DNA of 64,000 bases, from NCBI GenBank assembly GCA_951799445.1, contig OX637287.1, forward strand, positions 7,688,001 to 7,752,000, given 5' to 3'. This stretch comes from Pseudisothecium myosuroides (lineage: Eukaryota; Streptophyta; Bryopsida; Hypnales; Lembophyllaceae). Every line of letters begins with the position of its first letter. Position 1 is the stretch's first letter. Of this stretch, positions 46,681 to 58,481 are shown in pieces. The translations under genes were made by a program, and so were the position numbers. Below the pieces are notes generated by a model. It was not told the DNA's origin. It saw only the letters and a program-made list of their open reading frames with translations, and did no database searches.

Positions 46681-46980
46681 GGAAGTTTTAAGTAGCATCT
46701 CCTCCATTTATTTTTTAGAATCTTCAAAAAAATCTTCCGACTTATATATTATTTGTTATGTTGATTTTAAAATAAAAGTAAAAAATGGAAAATTAATTAA
46801 GAACTTCTCCTTGTAATTTTTGCAATCTTTAAAGAGTCTTCTTGATTTTGAATGATTTGTTATGTTGATTTTAAAAATAAAAAATAGAAGATGGAGATTT
46901 AAGTAAGAATTTTCCTATTTACTTTTAACAATTTTAAAGAATAATCTTATTCATCTATCATTTGTCACTTGAGTTAAAGA

Positions 46981-48780
46981 TGTTATATATATAAAAATTG
47001 AATTGATAATTCAATTAACACAAAGTAATTGACACAAACAACATAGGAATATAGTGGGAACAACATGAAAACTTGAATGGGATCATCATGATGTAACTTT
47101 CTAAGCTCTTTCTAAAGAAATGTTGAAAAGTTTAAAGAGAGATTTTGTTGAAGCTCCAAACCAAACTTGTTCTTTAATTCTTAAAATAAAATTAGCGACT
47201 TTCAAGGTGTTTTGGATCCCGATTTTGTGAGTTACAAAGAATTGAAGTTCAAAGGACAATGAGTCATTTTAGACAAAATTAACTGTAGAATCTTCAGTAG
47301 ATTTTTATCATCTCTACAAAGTTTGATTTCAATCCATCTTATAGATTGCAAGATTATAATATAAAATTCCGTCCTTGCATTATCCAAAAAATATATTTTC
47401 AAAACAAAATCAAGGAATTTCATATAATAATGGTAAGTTTTTTAAAAACAATTCAACATTGAAAAAGACACCTTGTAGGGAGCAACAAGTGAGAAAATTG
47501 AATCAATAATTTCAAGAATTATATTTTTAATCTTTAGAATTATTAAAAATTATTATATTGCATTTTAGTTATTCACCTTTGTTTCATTTTAAGGCTTCTT
47601 GGTGTATAATTATGTATGTGTATAAGAAAACTGTTTACCACAAAAAGAAGTTCCTCTAAGTGCTTGTCACTTTGAGACTCTTGTTGATCATAGACTTAGA
47701 AATCATCAAAAGCAAGTGTGGGTTGTACTGTTGTACGGTCATAAATGAAAAGTAAAAAAATAATTTTAATATTTTCAACAAGTTGTTTTCATCCCCTTAC
47801 TTTCTAAGCTTACTTTCTAAACTCTTTTGAAGAAACTTTTGAAAAGTTTTAAGAGACTTTTCAATGAAGAGTCCAATTAAAACTTATTCTTCAACATTCC
47901 ATCCTTGCGTTCTTTCCCCCAAAAAAGGTTGACATGTTTTAATCAAGAAGTTGAAACATTCCACAACCAAAGAATCATAAATGAAAATTATGCAAGAAAA
48001 ATCCGCTTAAACTTTCATCAACCTCATTTCCATCCTATAACTCTTTTACTCCCTAACCTCTTTGAAAAAAAAGCCAGTGTTGAAAAGTTTCAAGAAACTT
48101 GTCTTTAAAGCCTCCAAACCTAAGTTGTCCCTCTAGCATCTATCTTGTGAGCTTTTTCCAAAAAATATTGAAGCATATTGATGGAATTTTTCATTGTCAT
48201 GGAATAATGAAAAATAACTCATCCTTGAAAATCTTTGAAGAATGCAATGTCAATGAAGTTCTTTCTAAATGAAACTTTTCAGCATTATCTTAAAAGTACT
48301 TTGAAAAAATTCAAGAACTTTCCAGAAGTGACAAAAATTAGACTTGCATTGAAGTTTTTTACATTCATTTGTGAAAAATGTGCCAAAGAACTATTGAACT
48401 ATACGTGAGAGAAGAACAAATGCTTAAAGATATTTCAACAACTAGAAAAAAGAAAAGTTCATTGAAAACATTTCAACATTATTTGAGAAGAAAATTTCTA
48501 AATTTACTTTTCAACATTGTTTTATTCAAAAATAATTAAGGAATTTTCCAATAAGTGAAAAATTTAGTTCAGCCTTTTCAAGAATAGTATTTTCTTAGAA
48601 TTATTTGGAAATCTTTTCAAGAATAACATTTTTTTTTGAATTATTTGGAAAAGATTATTTACAATGTGATTTAATTTTAAGCCTTTCATTTTGAGGCATC
48701 TTGACAGGCAAAAATATTTGTATAAAATCACCCAAGTTATATGAAAATCAACTAAACTGAGGATGACAAACCCCAGGACA
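46981..48780. other. AT-rich intergenic DNA with loose internal repetition
   Basis: A degenerate phrase (CTTTCTAAAC..TTTTGAAGAAAC.TTTGAAAAGTTT.AAGAGACTT) recurs near 47095, 47805 and 48050 with different spacing. No gene. Confidence 0.4.
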
Positions 48781-49152
48781 CGAGTTTTTAATTGAACCTT
48801 CTCTGAATTAGTTGGTGGCTAAGAGGCTGAACTGAGCATGATGAATTTCTGACTGCTGCGATTTAGCTGTTCATTCCCGGGAATTTGCACACCAGCCAAG
48901 TCAGATATAATTCCTAGAGGCAGCTCTAGAAACAAGTTTGCAATAACATTGCATTCTGCCATCAAAAATGTGTATGTCGAAAATCCATGCCCAACACCTA
49001 GAATCGCCACCCCACTGAGTCATGACTCCCACAGACATTTCCTTCGAAACCCTCAACTAAGTCCCAGATTAGATCTCTCGTTCCATCAAAAGAATCTCAA
49101 GTTTTCCTTCATCAATGAATAAAATTCCAGTCACAATTCTTTGCATAAAGAA
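48781..49152. other. Region downstream of the P450 gene
   Basis: Less AT-rich than its left neighbour. A 63-codon minus-strand frame (48819-49010) is open but resembles nothing I know and has no promoter or intron signals. Could be distal 3' UTR or flank. Confidence 0.35.
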
Positions 49153-49158
49153 TTTATT
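49153..49158 (-). terminator. Polyadenylation signal AATAAA of the P450 gene
   Basis: The minus strand reads GCAATAAATTC about 200 nt past the stop codon at 49355-49357, a normal 3' UTR length. Confidence 0.5.
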
Positions 49159-49354
49159 GCATTCCAACTTTCCAACAACATGCATGAACATGTCCCTCGG
49201 ACATGTCTCTGGAGTAGTTCAAACCAGGGGTCATGCTCGTACTCCCAAGAGTACAACAAAACTGACGCCACCCTAATCTCTTCACTGATCACAACACTCA
49301 CCACAGACACTCAAACAGCAAGAAATTACATGAACTATCTAGTCGCATGATGAA

Positions 49355-51059
49355 TCAATACAACTCCGCAGCCAATCTCGGCTTCGCCACCACCGCGAGC
49401 GGCACCTTCCTCGGCGTGGTACCCCCGAAGACCTCCTCCATGTCGACCTCTTCGCCGTTCGGCACCGCCATCTCAAACGCCTGCACCAGTCGCGCTATCC
49501 CCATTTGCACAAACAGAATGCCCAGATGCATTCCCGGGCACTGCCTCCTCCCAGCCGAAAACGGAATCAAACCAAAGCAGTTGCCTCGCACATCGACAGA
49601 AGCCCGGTCCACGAACCTCTCCGGGTCGAAGACTTCTGGCTGGTCCCAAACCTTAGGATCACGATGAATAGCGTAGAAGTTCACCAGCAGCTGCGTACCA
49701 GCAGGTAACTCGTACCCCCACACATTCGTCGCCTCCATGGATTCATGAGGAATGTTGAGAGGGGTGGTCGGGTGCAGTCGAAAAGTCTCTTTTACAACTG
49801 CGTGGAGGTATGGTAAGTTGGGGATGTCGGTTTCCGTGACGATGCGGTCGGTGCCCACCACGGAGTCGAGCTCGGCTTGGAGCTTGCGGAGGGCGAGGGG
49901 GGAGCGCAGAAGCTCAGAGATGCCCCATTCGACGGTGATGGAGGAGTTGTCCGTGCCGGCCAGGAGGAGGTCCTGGAGAACGGCCTTGATGGAGGCGTCG
50001 TCCAAGCGACCGTCGTTGCTTTCCGATGGTTGAGAGAGGAGCACGTCCACCAAGTCTTGGTTGCGGTCGGGGTCGTCGATGGTGGCGTTGTTCTTCTTAA
50101 CGTCCAGAAACTCTTGCAGGTATGCGTCAGCGGTGGCTTTCACTTTCTTGATGTAGCGGACGTAACCAGAGGCGTGTGTGACCCACTTCAACCATGGGAA
50201 GAAGTCGCCGACTGTCGGAGTATTGGAGATGCTGAAGAGCGTGAATACCAGGTCCTTGAATCGGGATGCCTCAATCGCCCCCTCATCGTCGTTCACAAAA
50301 AATCTGCAACAAAGGTCACAACGAGAGTCACACGTATCAATCAATGAAAATTATGTAGCTACACCAATTGACGAAGGAATTCGAGACACACAAGGAGACA
50401 TATACATTTAATTGAAATGGAATTGTGAAAAGTTAAGGGAGTACTCTTACGTACCTTTTCCCGAGCAGCATGCGGGTGATGATGTTGCTGGCGAGGTGCC
50501 CCAGCTTCACCGTCAGCACCGCAGGTTTCCCAGCAACGGAGTCCTCATACACGGATCGTACCATCTCGCCAAACTCCTCCGTCCGCCACGTCCGGAACGA
50601 CTCGATTCTCTTCTGCGTGAAAAGCTCCAGCGTGCAGATCTTCCTCATGTGACGCCAATGCGATCCGTAGGGCGCCATGACGATGTCGCGGAAGTTGTTG
50701 GTGAAGATCTTATCGGCAATGTGCTGGGGGCGACTAGCCCAAGCCTTGTCCTGCACCCGGAGAAACTCCTTGGCGGCTGCCGCTGTGGACACGACCACCC
50801 ACGGAAGCGAACCCATTTTCAGGTGCATTATGGGACCGTACTTCTCCGCCATGTGCCACAGCTTTTGGTGGGGCAGGTCGCCCATCTGGTGCATGTTTCC
50901 GATCAGGGGCAGCGGCTTCGGTCCAGGCGGCAACTTGCTCCTCCCATGTCGTAGCTTCAATGTAACCAAGAGCGTCACCACGAACATAGCGGACAGTGCT
51001 GTGCAGATATACATCTCCACAGCCGTCGGGATCATGCTTGTAGTTGCGGAACTTTCCAT
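49355..51059 (-). CDS. Cytochrome P450, A-type (CYP71 clan), two coding exons
   Basis: Haem-thiolate monooxygenase of the ER membrane, partnered by P450 reductase; substrate unknown. Exons 50455-51059 and 49355-50303 join through a 151-bp GT-AG intron (phase 2), giving 517 aa, TGA at 49355-49357. An N-terminal anchor (about residues 15-35) is followed by the hinge LPPGPKPLPLIGN. WRHMRKIC is the C-helix. The join restores MLLGKRFFVND. I-helix LAGTDNSS is about 316-323, ExxR is ETFR (about 374-377), PERF about 429-432, haem loop FSAGRRQCPG with Cys about 457. Length and order are complete, so the gene looks intact. Odd points: Asn replaces the usual I-helix Thr, and the intron is at the GKR position rather than at the usual A-type site further downstream. 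A TGA directly precedes the ATG in frame, fixing the start unless an upstream exon supplies another. Family below clan level cannot be assigned by eye. Confidence 0.95.
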
Positions 51060-51149
51060 CACTCACGTACACCTCTCGAGGATAATTGTGAAGAAGACGA
51101 AGTACGTTTACACAAACGGTGATGATGCAAGACCGATCAAATCGATACT

Positions 51150-51648
51150 CTGCTGATCGAACACACAAGAACAGTTAGAACACCCACGAAGAAAATAGTT
51201 AGGGACGAGAACTTGGGTAAGCAACATGCAATAGTTGACCAAAAGCAAAGTAAAGCACAGACTAGAACTGGACAGTATCAACGTAACTAATGACGCGCGA
51301 CGATGCAAACAAGTATTCCGACACAAGGATAATGCTGCAGCTAGTTGTGCAATTATTCGCAGCAATTCTGCCACAGATCGAAACCGATCGTCAATGCACT
51401 ACACTCACGAACATTATGTTACGTTTAACAACTACCAACACCTTCACAGTTCACAAGCATGCCAGAATCGACATCTCTCACGGAACACTAGCCAATTCTA
51501 AAGCCACGACTTGCTGATTGAACTGTTATCAAGTCCAAAGACTCGTAGTACGTGCAGTATACATATCAGCTATCTTGCTACAAGCATGGACATCACCCTC
51601 GGCATTCTATGACTCAGGAACCCATAGGAGCATGTAATTGAGACTTAC
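51150..51648 (-). other. Predicted 5' UTR intron of the P450 gene
   Basis: On the minus strand a GTAAGT donor at 51648 and an acceptor GATCAGCAG ending at 51150 fit together. A CTAAC branch-point-like motif and pyrimidines lie in the last 35 bases. Inferred exon 1 would be about 51649-51765 and holds a 16-codon upstream ORF (MFLLLQSD...). Confidence 0.5.
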
Positions 51649-51796
51649 TAACACCGTGCACACTCCTCTGATCTGTCAGACTGCAAAAGTAAGAACATGC
51701 AGCTTTCGAAGTTGCTTGGACTAGAGCCTGAAGTCGCTCCTGAGGAGCGAAGCAGGAGAGAAGAGAAGAGTGTGAGAGGAAGAAGGAGGGGGCCTG

Positions 51797-51804
51797 TACT
51801 TATA
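51797..51804 (-). promoter_or_regulatory. Probable TATA box of the P450 gene
   Basis: The minus strand reads GGCGCTATAAGTACAGG. It would place initiation near 51765-51770, followed by a CT-rich leader (CTTCTCTTCTCTCCTGC). No other TATA-like site is closer to the ATG at a reasonable distance. Confidence 0.6.
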
Positions 51805-52099
51805 GCGCCGGCTGGAGGACTCGGGAGGCTCACAGTCACTTGGCCGTCACCTCAGGCATTGAAGTTCCGGATTTCGGGGATCCGAAAACTAAGGGCCGGT
51901 CAAGCTTGGCCTTTGAATACATTCCGAACAGGGTCTCGAACGTTCCCTTCCCAGTTACTTTGGTCATTTTTTAAAAAAAATTTAACAAATGGGAAACCCA
52001 CTGCATTAAAAATAAATAAAAAAATAAAAAATAAAAAAATAAAAAACTTCGGTCATCTTGACTGTCATACTAGTGCCGAACTTTGCACGTACAAAATTA
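51805..52099 (-). other. P450 upstream region
   Basis: GC-richer promoter-proximal DNA to about 51960, then A-rich low-complexity sequence (AATAAA-like runs at 52005-52047). No further gene. Confidence 0.4.
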
Positions 52100-53472
52100 G
52101 TGTGTTAATGCTAGTGATTTTTGAACAAATGGAAAACAGAAATTTAAAAAAAATCATTTTATATTTAAAAATCATTTTTGTTAATTTGTCACAATATAAG
52201 GTTTAGGGGTTTTTACTACGTTCTAAAGGAGTCCCCAAATTTAATGATCTGGAGCTAAAATTTTCATGGTCTATTTGTATAGTAGGGTGAATGTAAGAAA
52301 CACTTGCCGGTTTTGTTGCATTTTACACTACTCATGCCTTTTTTTTGGAATACTTTAAAATTAGAAAAATCATTTTTTTTTAATTTTAAAATGGCTAATG
52401 TATACACATTTAAGATGACGGTAACCACCAAAGGAAATGCATAGAAAAATTCTCTAAGAAAAAAAACTAGAAAAGTGCCAAATCTCAAAAAAATTGATAT
52501 TTTGATGTTTTAATTAGTTAAAAATAGGAAAAAAAAAGTAATATAATACATAAAATGAAAATTGACCATGTGTAAGAACTCTATAGAGATGTTTATTTAT
52601 AAAAAAAAACTCCAAAATAATATTTTATATGTTACAAAATAAAAGCAGAAAGAAGCGCACCTTGTGGACTTCCACACCATATACAAATCATTAATTTTAG
52701 AATGACTTTAAAAAATAGCTACAAGTCTATTAGAAGACCATCCCCTCCAAATTTCAACTCCAAATTCATTTTTTTGGATACTAAATAGTATTAAAAAACT
52801 CCAAATTGGCAAGTGTGACATAAAATTGGAGACTATTTTGGACAATAAACTATTTTTGAAAATTACAAAAAAATTAGACAAGGTGTTTAACAGTCATAGG
52901 TACCTTACTTATAAATCTTGAGTCATTTCGAGCCAAAACACAAAATTTATGGCCAAAAAACAAATCAGCACACAAGATGTGGTGCAAAATAGTACAAGTG
53001 TTTCTTGCATTCATCCAGTAGGAAAGCATATTTCTATCAAAGGGAATCTAAAAATATATTATTTTGTATCCTCCACAAGTCCACATGAGTGCAAACAACA
53101 CTCCCATTGCACGCAATTTCTAAATAATGAAGATGGTTCTAAGATCAATCTTTTGGTGAAATCTCATCACTATGAATTCTTCCCAAATGGTCAATTTTTA
53201 GAGGTTTTTTTTTTAATTATTTTCCAAGTTTTTACAAATTACTATAGTGCAAATACCTATTTTCTTGAGATTTTGCACTTTTCTAGTTCTCCTATTTAGA
53301 GAATTTTTCTATATTTTTCCTTCCTAGGGTACCTTTTTCTTAAAGGTGTATACATTAAACATATTTTTCACATTTCTAAAATTGATTTTTTAATTTTAAA
53401 GTACTTCCAAAAGAAAAAATGAGTTATGTACAAAATGCTACCCTTTTTTAACATTCTTTCTTGCAATGACCT
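52100..53472 (+). mobile_element. Subfamily C element, 5'-truncated, split by a subfamily A insertion
   Basis: TTTAGGGGTTTT...GGAGTCCCCAAATTTAATGA and, after the insert, TATTTCTATCAAAGGGAATC...CTTCCCAAATGGTC follow the 45945 element. The right end is TTCTTTCTTGCAATGACC. The left terminus is not recognisable. Confidence 0.65.
52285..53016 (-). mobile_element. Non-autonomous DNA transposon, subfamily A, perfect AGTA TSD
   Basis: GGGTGAATGTAAGAAACACT at the left, AGTGTTTCTTGCATTCATCC at the right, 732 bp, AGTA on both sides (52281-52284 and 53017-53020). The 45945 element reads TGCGTAGTAGGAA at the target, an empty site. Opposite orientation to 41894-42619. Confidence 0.9.
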
Positions 53473-55576
53473 TAGTGTGACCAATGCCATTGCCACTTGC
53501 CACAACAAAAATAAAAATAAAAATAGTTTTTCAATTTTTTAAATCATTAAATCTTTTAAATTCAATATCTTTTACATAATAGTGTAAGAAGTTGGTACAA
53601 ATAGAAAGTTTCATGCATACATGAGTGCAAGGCTTTCTTTTGTGGCGTTTGGACATGCGATGTGAAAATTATGGTTTTTCCAAAATAAAAGATAATTTAA
53701 TTCAATTTTTAAATTAAAAAATCCTTAAGTTTCCCACTATAGGTCCAAACACCACAAAATTGGCACAAATAGAAAGTACTATGCACAAAGGAGTGTAAGG
53801 ACTTTGTTTTGTGGTGTTTGGACTTGCAAAGTGAAAGTTATGATTTTTCAAAAATAAACGATAATTTAATTCAATTTTTTGACTCATAAAAACTTTAAAA
53901 TTCAATAACTTTCACACTATAGGTCTAAACACTATGAAACAAAGTCTGTGCACCCCTCCTTGCCAAGAGCTTTCCAACAGTACCAAGAGCACTCCTGGCC
54001 GCCTCATGGTTTGTTACATCTCAATGTATCAAACAAACAAAACAAAACAGACAATCTAATCTAAGGTATTGATTGCAAGAACTAATAGGATGAATTAGTG
54101 TAATGGAGCACATGTTTTCACCTCTGCAAATTTACTAGCAATGTACCTCTACAATGTACATTTATAGTATTGCGTATGACCACATTTTAATCTTTTGGTA
54201 ATTTAAATTTGACATTAATATCTAATGTTTACAATTGATTAGTTAATCCATAATTAATTATAGAATAATCTGGTATTCCTAATGAACCAAAGTCCCCTTA
54301 CATATTAATAATATTATTGATCAATAGTAGAAAAATCTTATTTCACTTGAAGAGAGCCCAAGTATTGAGGAAAGAATGGTCTTTAAAAAGATGAAATCGC
54401 CTTTCAACTTCTTTAGATGCTACAAAGAACAATTTTTTTGCTTTAAATATGTATTCTTGGATCTTCAATTATGTTTTGGAATTCCAAATAGATTGGATTA
54501 ATGGTATGCAATGTTATGCAAATGAAAGAGTTTTTTTTGTTCATTCCATTTGGATTTTTGATTTGGAATTTATGAAGAGTCTTGTTTTTACTCACAATTA
54601 TAGGATAATCTATATTTTCTTTGTCTCAAAATGAATCCATGGTTTCTTGAAGAAAACTATAGGAATACCACAAATCTATTTTTAGATAAAAAAATATGAT
54701 TCGTTTCTGAATTCAATTTTTATAATTTTTCCCAAAAAATGACCAGAGGGCTTCAAATTATTCCTTCAATTGCTCAAATTTCATGCTTTATTATTTGATT
54801 TTTTTGTAATTAGACTATGAATTATGAAAAAATTTAATATGTCAAGAGTTTTTTGAAATAAAATGGTTATACATTGAATTGGAGAGTTTCAATTAGTTTA
54901 ATGGAATAATTCAATTTTTTTCTCATGCAACTTTCAAAATTCAAGAAAGTCATTATCAAATACAAATCTCTACATTTCTAGTTCTTTCTCTCCAATATTT
55001 GAATTGATTACAAAATTGTATTAATCTATAATAGCGGAATGTGTATGACTTAATCACTCTTAGATACATTTATTTATTGATGGTCAACAAAAAACAAAAA
55101 CTAGAATCCTACTTAAACGATATCTCTCATTTTTTATGGTACATTTTGAAACTCTTATGTAGCTTAGTGAATAACCTGGTAGTTTTCCAAAAAAAAATTG
55201 TATAAAAAAATAGATTTGTGGTTAGAAGTCTTTATAATTTTTTAATTTAATTTTTTCTAAAATTTTGGAAATTTATTTTTTTAAATAATTAAATAAATAA
55301 ATTTCTCTAAGAATGAATTCTTATAAGCATTCATAATTCATTTTATGAATGCACGGTAGGGGTTAGGATATTTTGTGTCCTAATGAATAACAAGTGCAAA
55401 AATTGAGACTTTCAACAAATCATGGACAAAAATAGAAAATTGATTTTGGTCAAAATTTAATTTTAGGTGGTTATAGAATGTTAAACTTGTATTATCATCA
55501 TCAAAACAATCTATAAAATGATGATTACATACTTTTAAATACATTAATTTCATTAAAAAGAGTATTGTATATTTAA
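53473..55576. other. AT-rich intergenic DNA with one tandem duplication
   Basis: About 53580-53755 and 53756-53935 are direct copies (GGTACAAATAGAAAGTTTCATGC / GGCACAAATAGAAAGTACTATGC; TTGTGGCGTTTGGAC / TTGTGGTGTTTGGAC). Near 54620, TTTGTCTCAAAATGAATCCAT resembles a Stowaway terminus without a partner. No gene. Confidence 0.45.
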
Positions 55577-56500
55577 CCCCTAAAGTCCCATTGTCCCCTC
55601 GGGGGACAAAATGGATTTCGGGCAGGCTCCTACGGTCTCAATTTTTGTCATAATTTTCTGATTTTTTTTGTGAAGATAGAGAATCACATTAGCTTTCCAA
55701 AAATGTAATTTTTATTTCAATCGGTGCCCGGGAGCAAAAGTTATGGCACAAAACCCCCAAATTTTAGTTCGGTGGGCAGAAAAAAATCCTCACAAAAAAA
55801 TTTCATTGAAAATTAAAAAAATTTGTTTCATATAGATTTTATTTTTATCTACATGGAAAGCTTTGATTCATTCCATTTCAATTTGTTATGCAAAAGTTAT
55901 AGACAATCTTATTTTTTGGGCAATTAGAGCATCTTCTTGAAAAAATAACTTGTAGGCTTCATTTATGAACTCAATTTTGACAATTTTTCAAAAAAAAAAG
56001 TTTCACGAGGTTAAGATTTCTTTCTAGAACAATCTTACCGTTGAGATTAGTATACTTCAACTCTATCTTAGAGCTATTAATGATTTAATTTTTCCTTCAA
56101 TCTTGAACCTACTTCTACTTAACAATTTTTTAATGAGTGAAAACTAAGTGTTTTTTTTTAGAATTTTTTTTCCTAGATTCTCAACTCAATTCTTCATCAT
56201 ATAAAATTAGAAATTCAAAATCATTAGAGCAAAAATTTTAAGTTAAGAAGGTTCAAAGCCAAAAAACGTAGTTGAGCAAGGTGCAAAAAAACTTGATTCC
56301 TTTACTTTAAATGCAAATATCTTGCAATCTACACGGTCAAAGTTTTTGAAATTTCTTCCACACATTCTTACACTAGTCTAGTACAAGATCCTACGGTTAA
56401 ATATGCAAAAAACACATTAAATTTTTTTTTTTGCTCTTTGCTATAGAATTGACAGTTTTGAGTGTTTTTTGATGGAAAAATGGCCTTGGGACTTTAGGGG
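55577..56500 (+). mobile_element. TTAA-site element B2 (924 bp)
   Basis: CCCCTAAAGTCCCATTGTCC at the left, GGGACTTTAGGGG at the right, TTAA exactly outside both ends (55573-55576 and 56501-56504). CCCTCGGGGGACAAAATGG is a local hairpin at the left. No ORF. Best-preserved full-length member. Confidence 0.9.
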
Positions 56501-56504
56501 TTAA

Positions 56505-58477
56505 TGAGAATAAATTCCTTCATAGAATTTTAAGCTATAAAACTTTTACATAATAAAATGTGTGAAAATAAACAACCTCAAAAAAAATGATATCTATTTG
56601 AATCTTTTTAAGTTCTTAAATTAAATTGTTATGCACTTGTAATTTTTTAAATTTTTTTAAATTTTAATATAAATTTTTCTTTTCTTTTTAGATGATTGTG
56701 CTTGAAAATGAAAATTTAGAGGTGTGAAATTTAATGCATTTGTAAATCTAAAATTCTAATGACAACTTCTAGGTCAGAATTTGTTGATTTTAGAATGACC
56801 TTATTATAATGAAATTTCTGTATTGACATATATAGAGTCCACTTTGCAACTATAGTGTGCCTTTGAAGCCATGACTAGAATTGAAGCCATAACCAAAATT
56901 ATGGATTGAAGCCATGACCAGAATTATGGATTGAAGCCATGACCAAATTTGTGAAATGAAGCTAGGGCAAAAATAGTGAAATGAAACTAGTATAAAAATA
57001 ATAGAATTTCAAATTCACAAGACTAAAACTAAAGCTCAAAGTGTCTTTTTAGTTGAAGGAGTTCAAAAGATTTTAAAAGAAACAATGGGAACCTTTGGAG
57101 TTCAATTAATTTACAAACCAAAGACCATAAAAATTTAGAATTTATAAAAAAAATTATGAGAGTTAAAAAGGTTTTTAAGCAACCAATGGGGTCTAGATCT
57201 TTGAAGTTTTTTAAAACTTCCACGTCAAATGAAGTCTACATACTTATAACCCTCAAAGGACAAGCCTATTGCTACTTTTTTAAACTCCATTTGCAAATAA
57301 CTACAAATGTGATCCTTTAATTTATTTTTCCAAGATATGATTACATATCTTCTATTAGTCATAAAAACTTTGCATTTTTTTATGGAAATTTGAAATTAAT
57401 GTGGATTTTTAAATAAAATATAAAACAATTCATATCAAATGCAATTGATGCTAAAAATTAAGAAAATGTTTCCATAGGTTTATGATATAATGTAGAACAT
57501 TATGGTGCAAATCTTCTTACCGTGTCATTCTAAAATTAAAAAAATCAACATTCTACAGTTATAGATCTAAAGTTCAAAATTTCAAATTGATATGAAGTTT
57601 GGCTAATGATCTTTAAGTTAGAACCAGTTTAGCTAATTTATACAATGACATTTGAGATATTTTTATAGACATTTAAATATAATGCCTACTTTGTTACCAT
57701 GGGGGCTATTTAAAGTTACAATTAAGAAAATGAGTGGTGGCATGAAGCTAAGGCAAAAATAACTTATAAAATTTCAAAGTTACACAACTAAAATTGAATC
57801 CTACAAAGAATTCAATGTCTTTTCAATTGAAGAAGTTGAAAAGTTTTTTGAGAGAACCAATGAGAACCTTTGAGGTCCAATTAATTTCCAAAACCAAAGC
57901 CATAAGAATTTGGATTAAAAATTGGATTTGAAAAAATATGGGAGTTCAAGGTTCTACTTTGCAACTACACCATCCATAATTCCAGATCTTTCGGGATTTC
58001 CTATTGATAAATATAGTATTCAATGGCAGCTATTAGTCAACATACACCTCCAAAGTCCAACATAATGAATTTATAGTTACCGAATTTTATGTCAACTCAA
58101 TTCTAAAGACTTTTGACCCTCAATCAACAAGCCTATAATTAATTTTTCAAATCTTATTTTACAAATGCCTACAAATGTAGTTTTTGTATTTATTTTTGGG
58201 AGATGTGATTACATGTCTTCTATTAGTTGTAAAATTTTTACATTTTGTGGAAAAAAATTGAAATAATCATGAATTTTTGAATAAAAAGTGAAACAATTTG
58301 TATCAAATGCAATATATGCATAAAATTTTGAAAATCTTCCCATAGGTTTATATTATAGTGTTGAACATTGTGGTGAATTTTTATTATATAATTCTAAAGT
58401 TAGAACATCTACGCTCCATAGTTGCAAATTCATTTTTCCAATCTACTAGTCAATATTTCAATTTTTTTTTTAATATT
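56505..58477. repeat. AT-rich DNA with a direct duplication of about 0.8 kb
   Basis: 56905-57620 and 57720-58450 are collinear (GAACCTTTGGAGTTCAATTAATTT / GAACCTTTGAGGTCCAATTAATTT; GATTACATATCTTCTATTAGT / GATTACATGTCTTCTATTAGT; CCATAGGTTTAT in both). 56868-56960 has a short tandem repeat based on ATTGAAGCCATGACCAGAATTATGG. No gene. Confidence 0.55.
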
Positions 58478-58481
58478 TTAA

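Larger units (their letters stand above)
43220..46980. repeat. Degenerate tandem repeat (about 110-120 bp), two orientations
   Basis: Unit landmarks: AGTTCTTACTTAAATCTCCACC, ATAAAATCAAAGTGACAAATAATTCATGATTAG and TTCTTTGAGAATTGCAAAAA. About six units run on the plus strand at 43220-43876 and about three more at 44700-45060. From about 45500 to 46980 the same unit runs in the opposite orientation (TTTTTGCAATTTTCAAAGAGTC). 45120-45480 is a unique spacer. Interrupted by a B-like element (43877-44700) and the 45945-46680 transposon. Confidence 0.7.

Noticed and set aside
49505..50347. Several plus-strand ORFs of 67-156 codons opposite the P450
   Set aside because: They are GC-driven shadows of the P450 exons. 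The minus-strand reading has all family motifs in order.
55577..56500. Reading B elements as LTRs or solo LTRs
   Set aside because: The ends are inverted (CCCCTAAAG / CTTTAGGGG) with TTAA duplications, not TG...CA with 4-6 bp random duplications.
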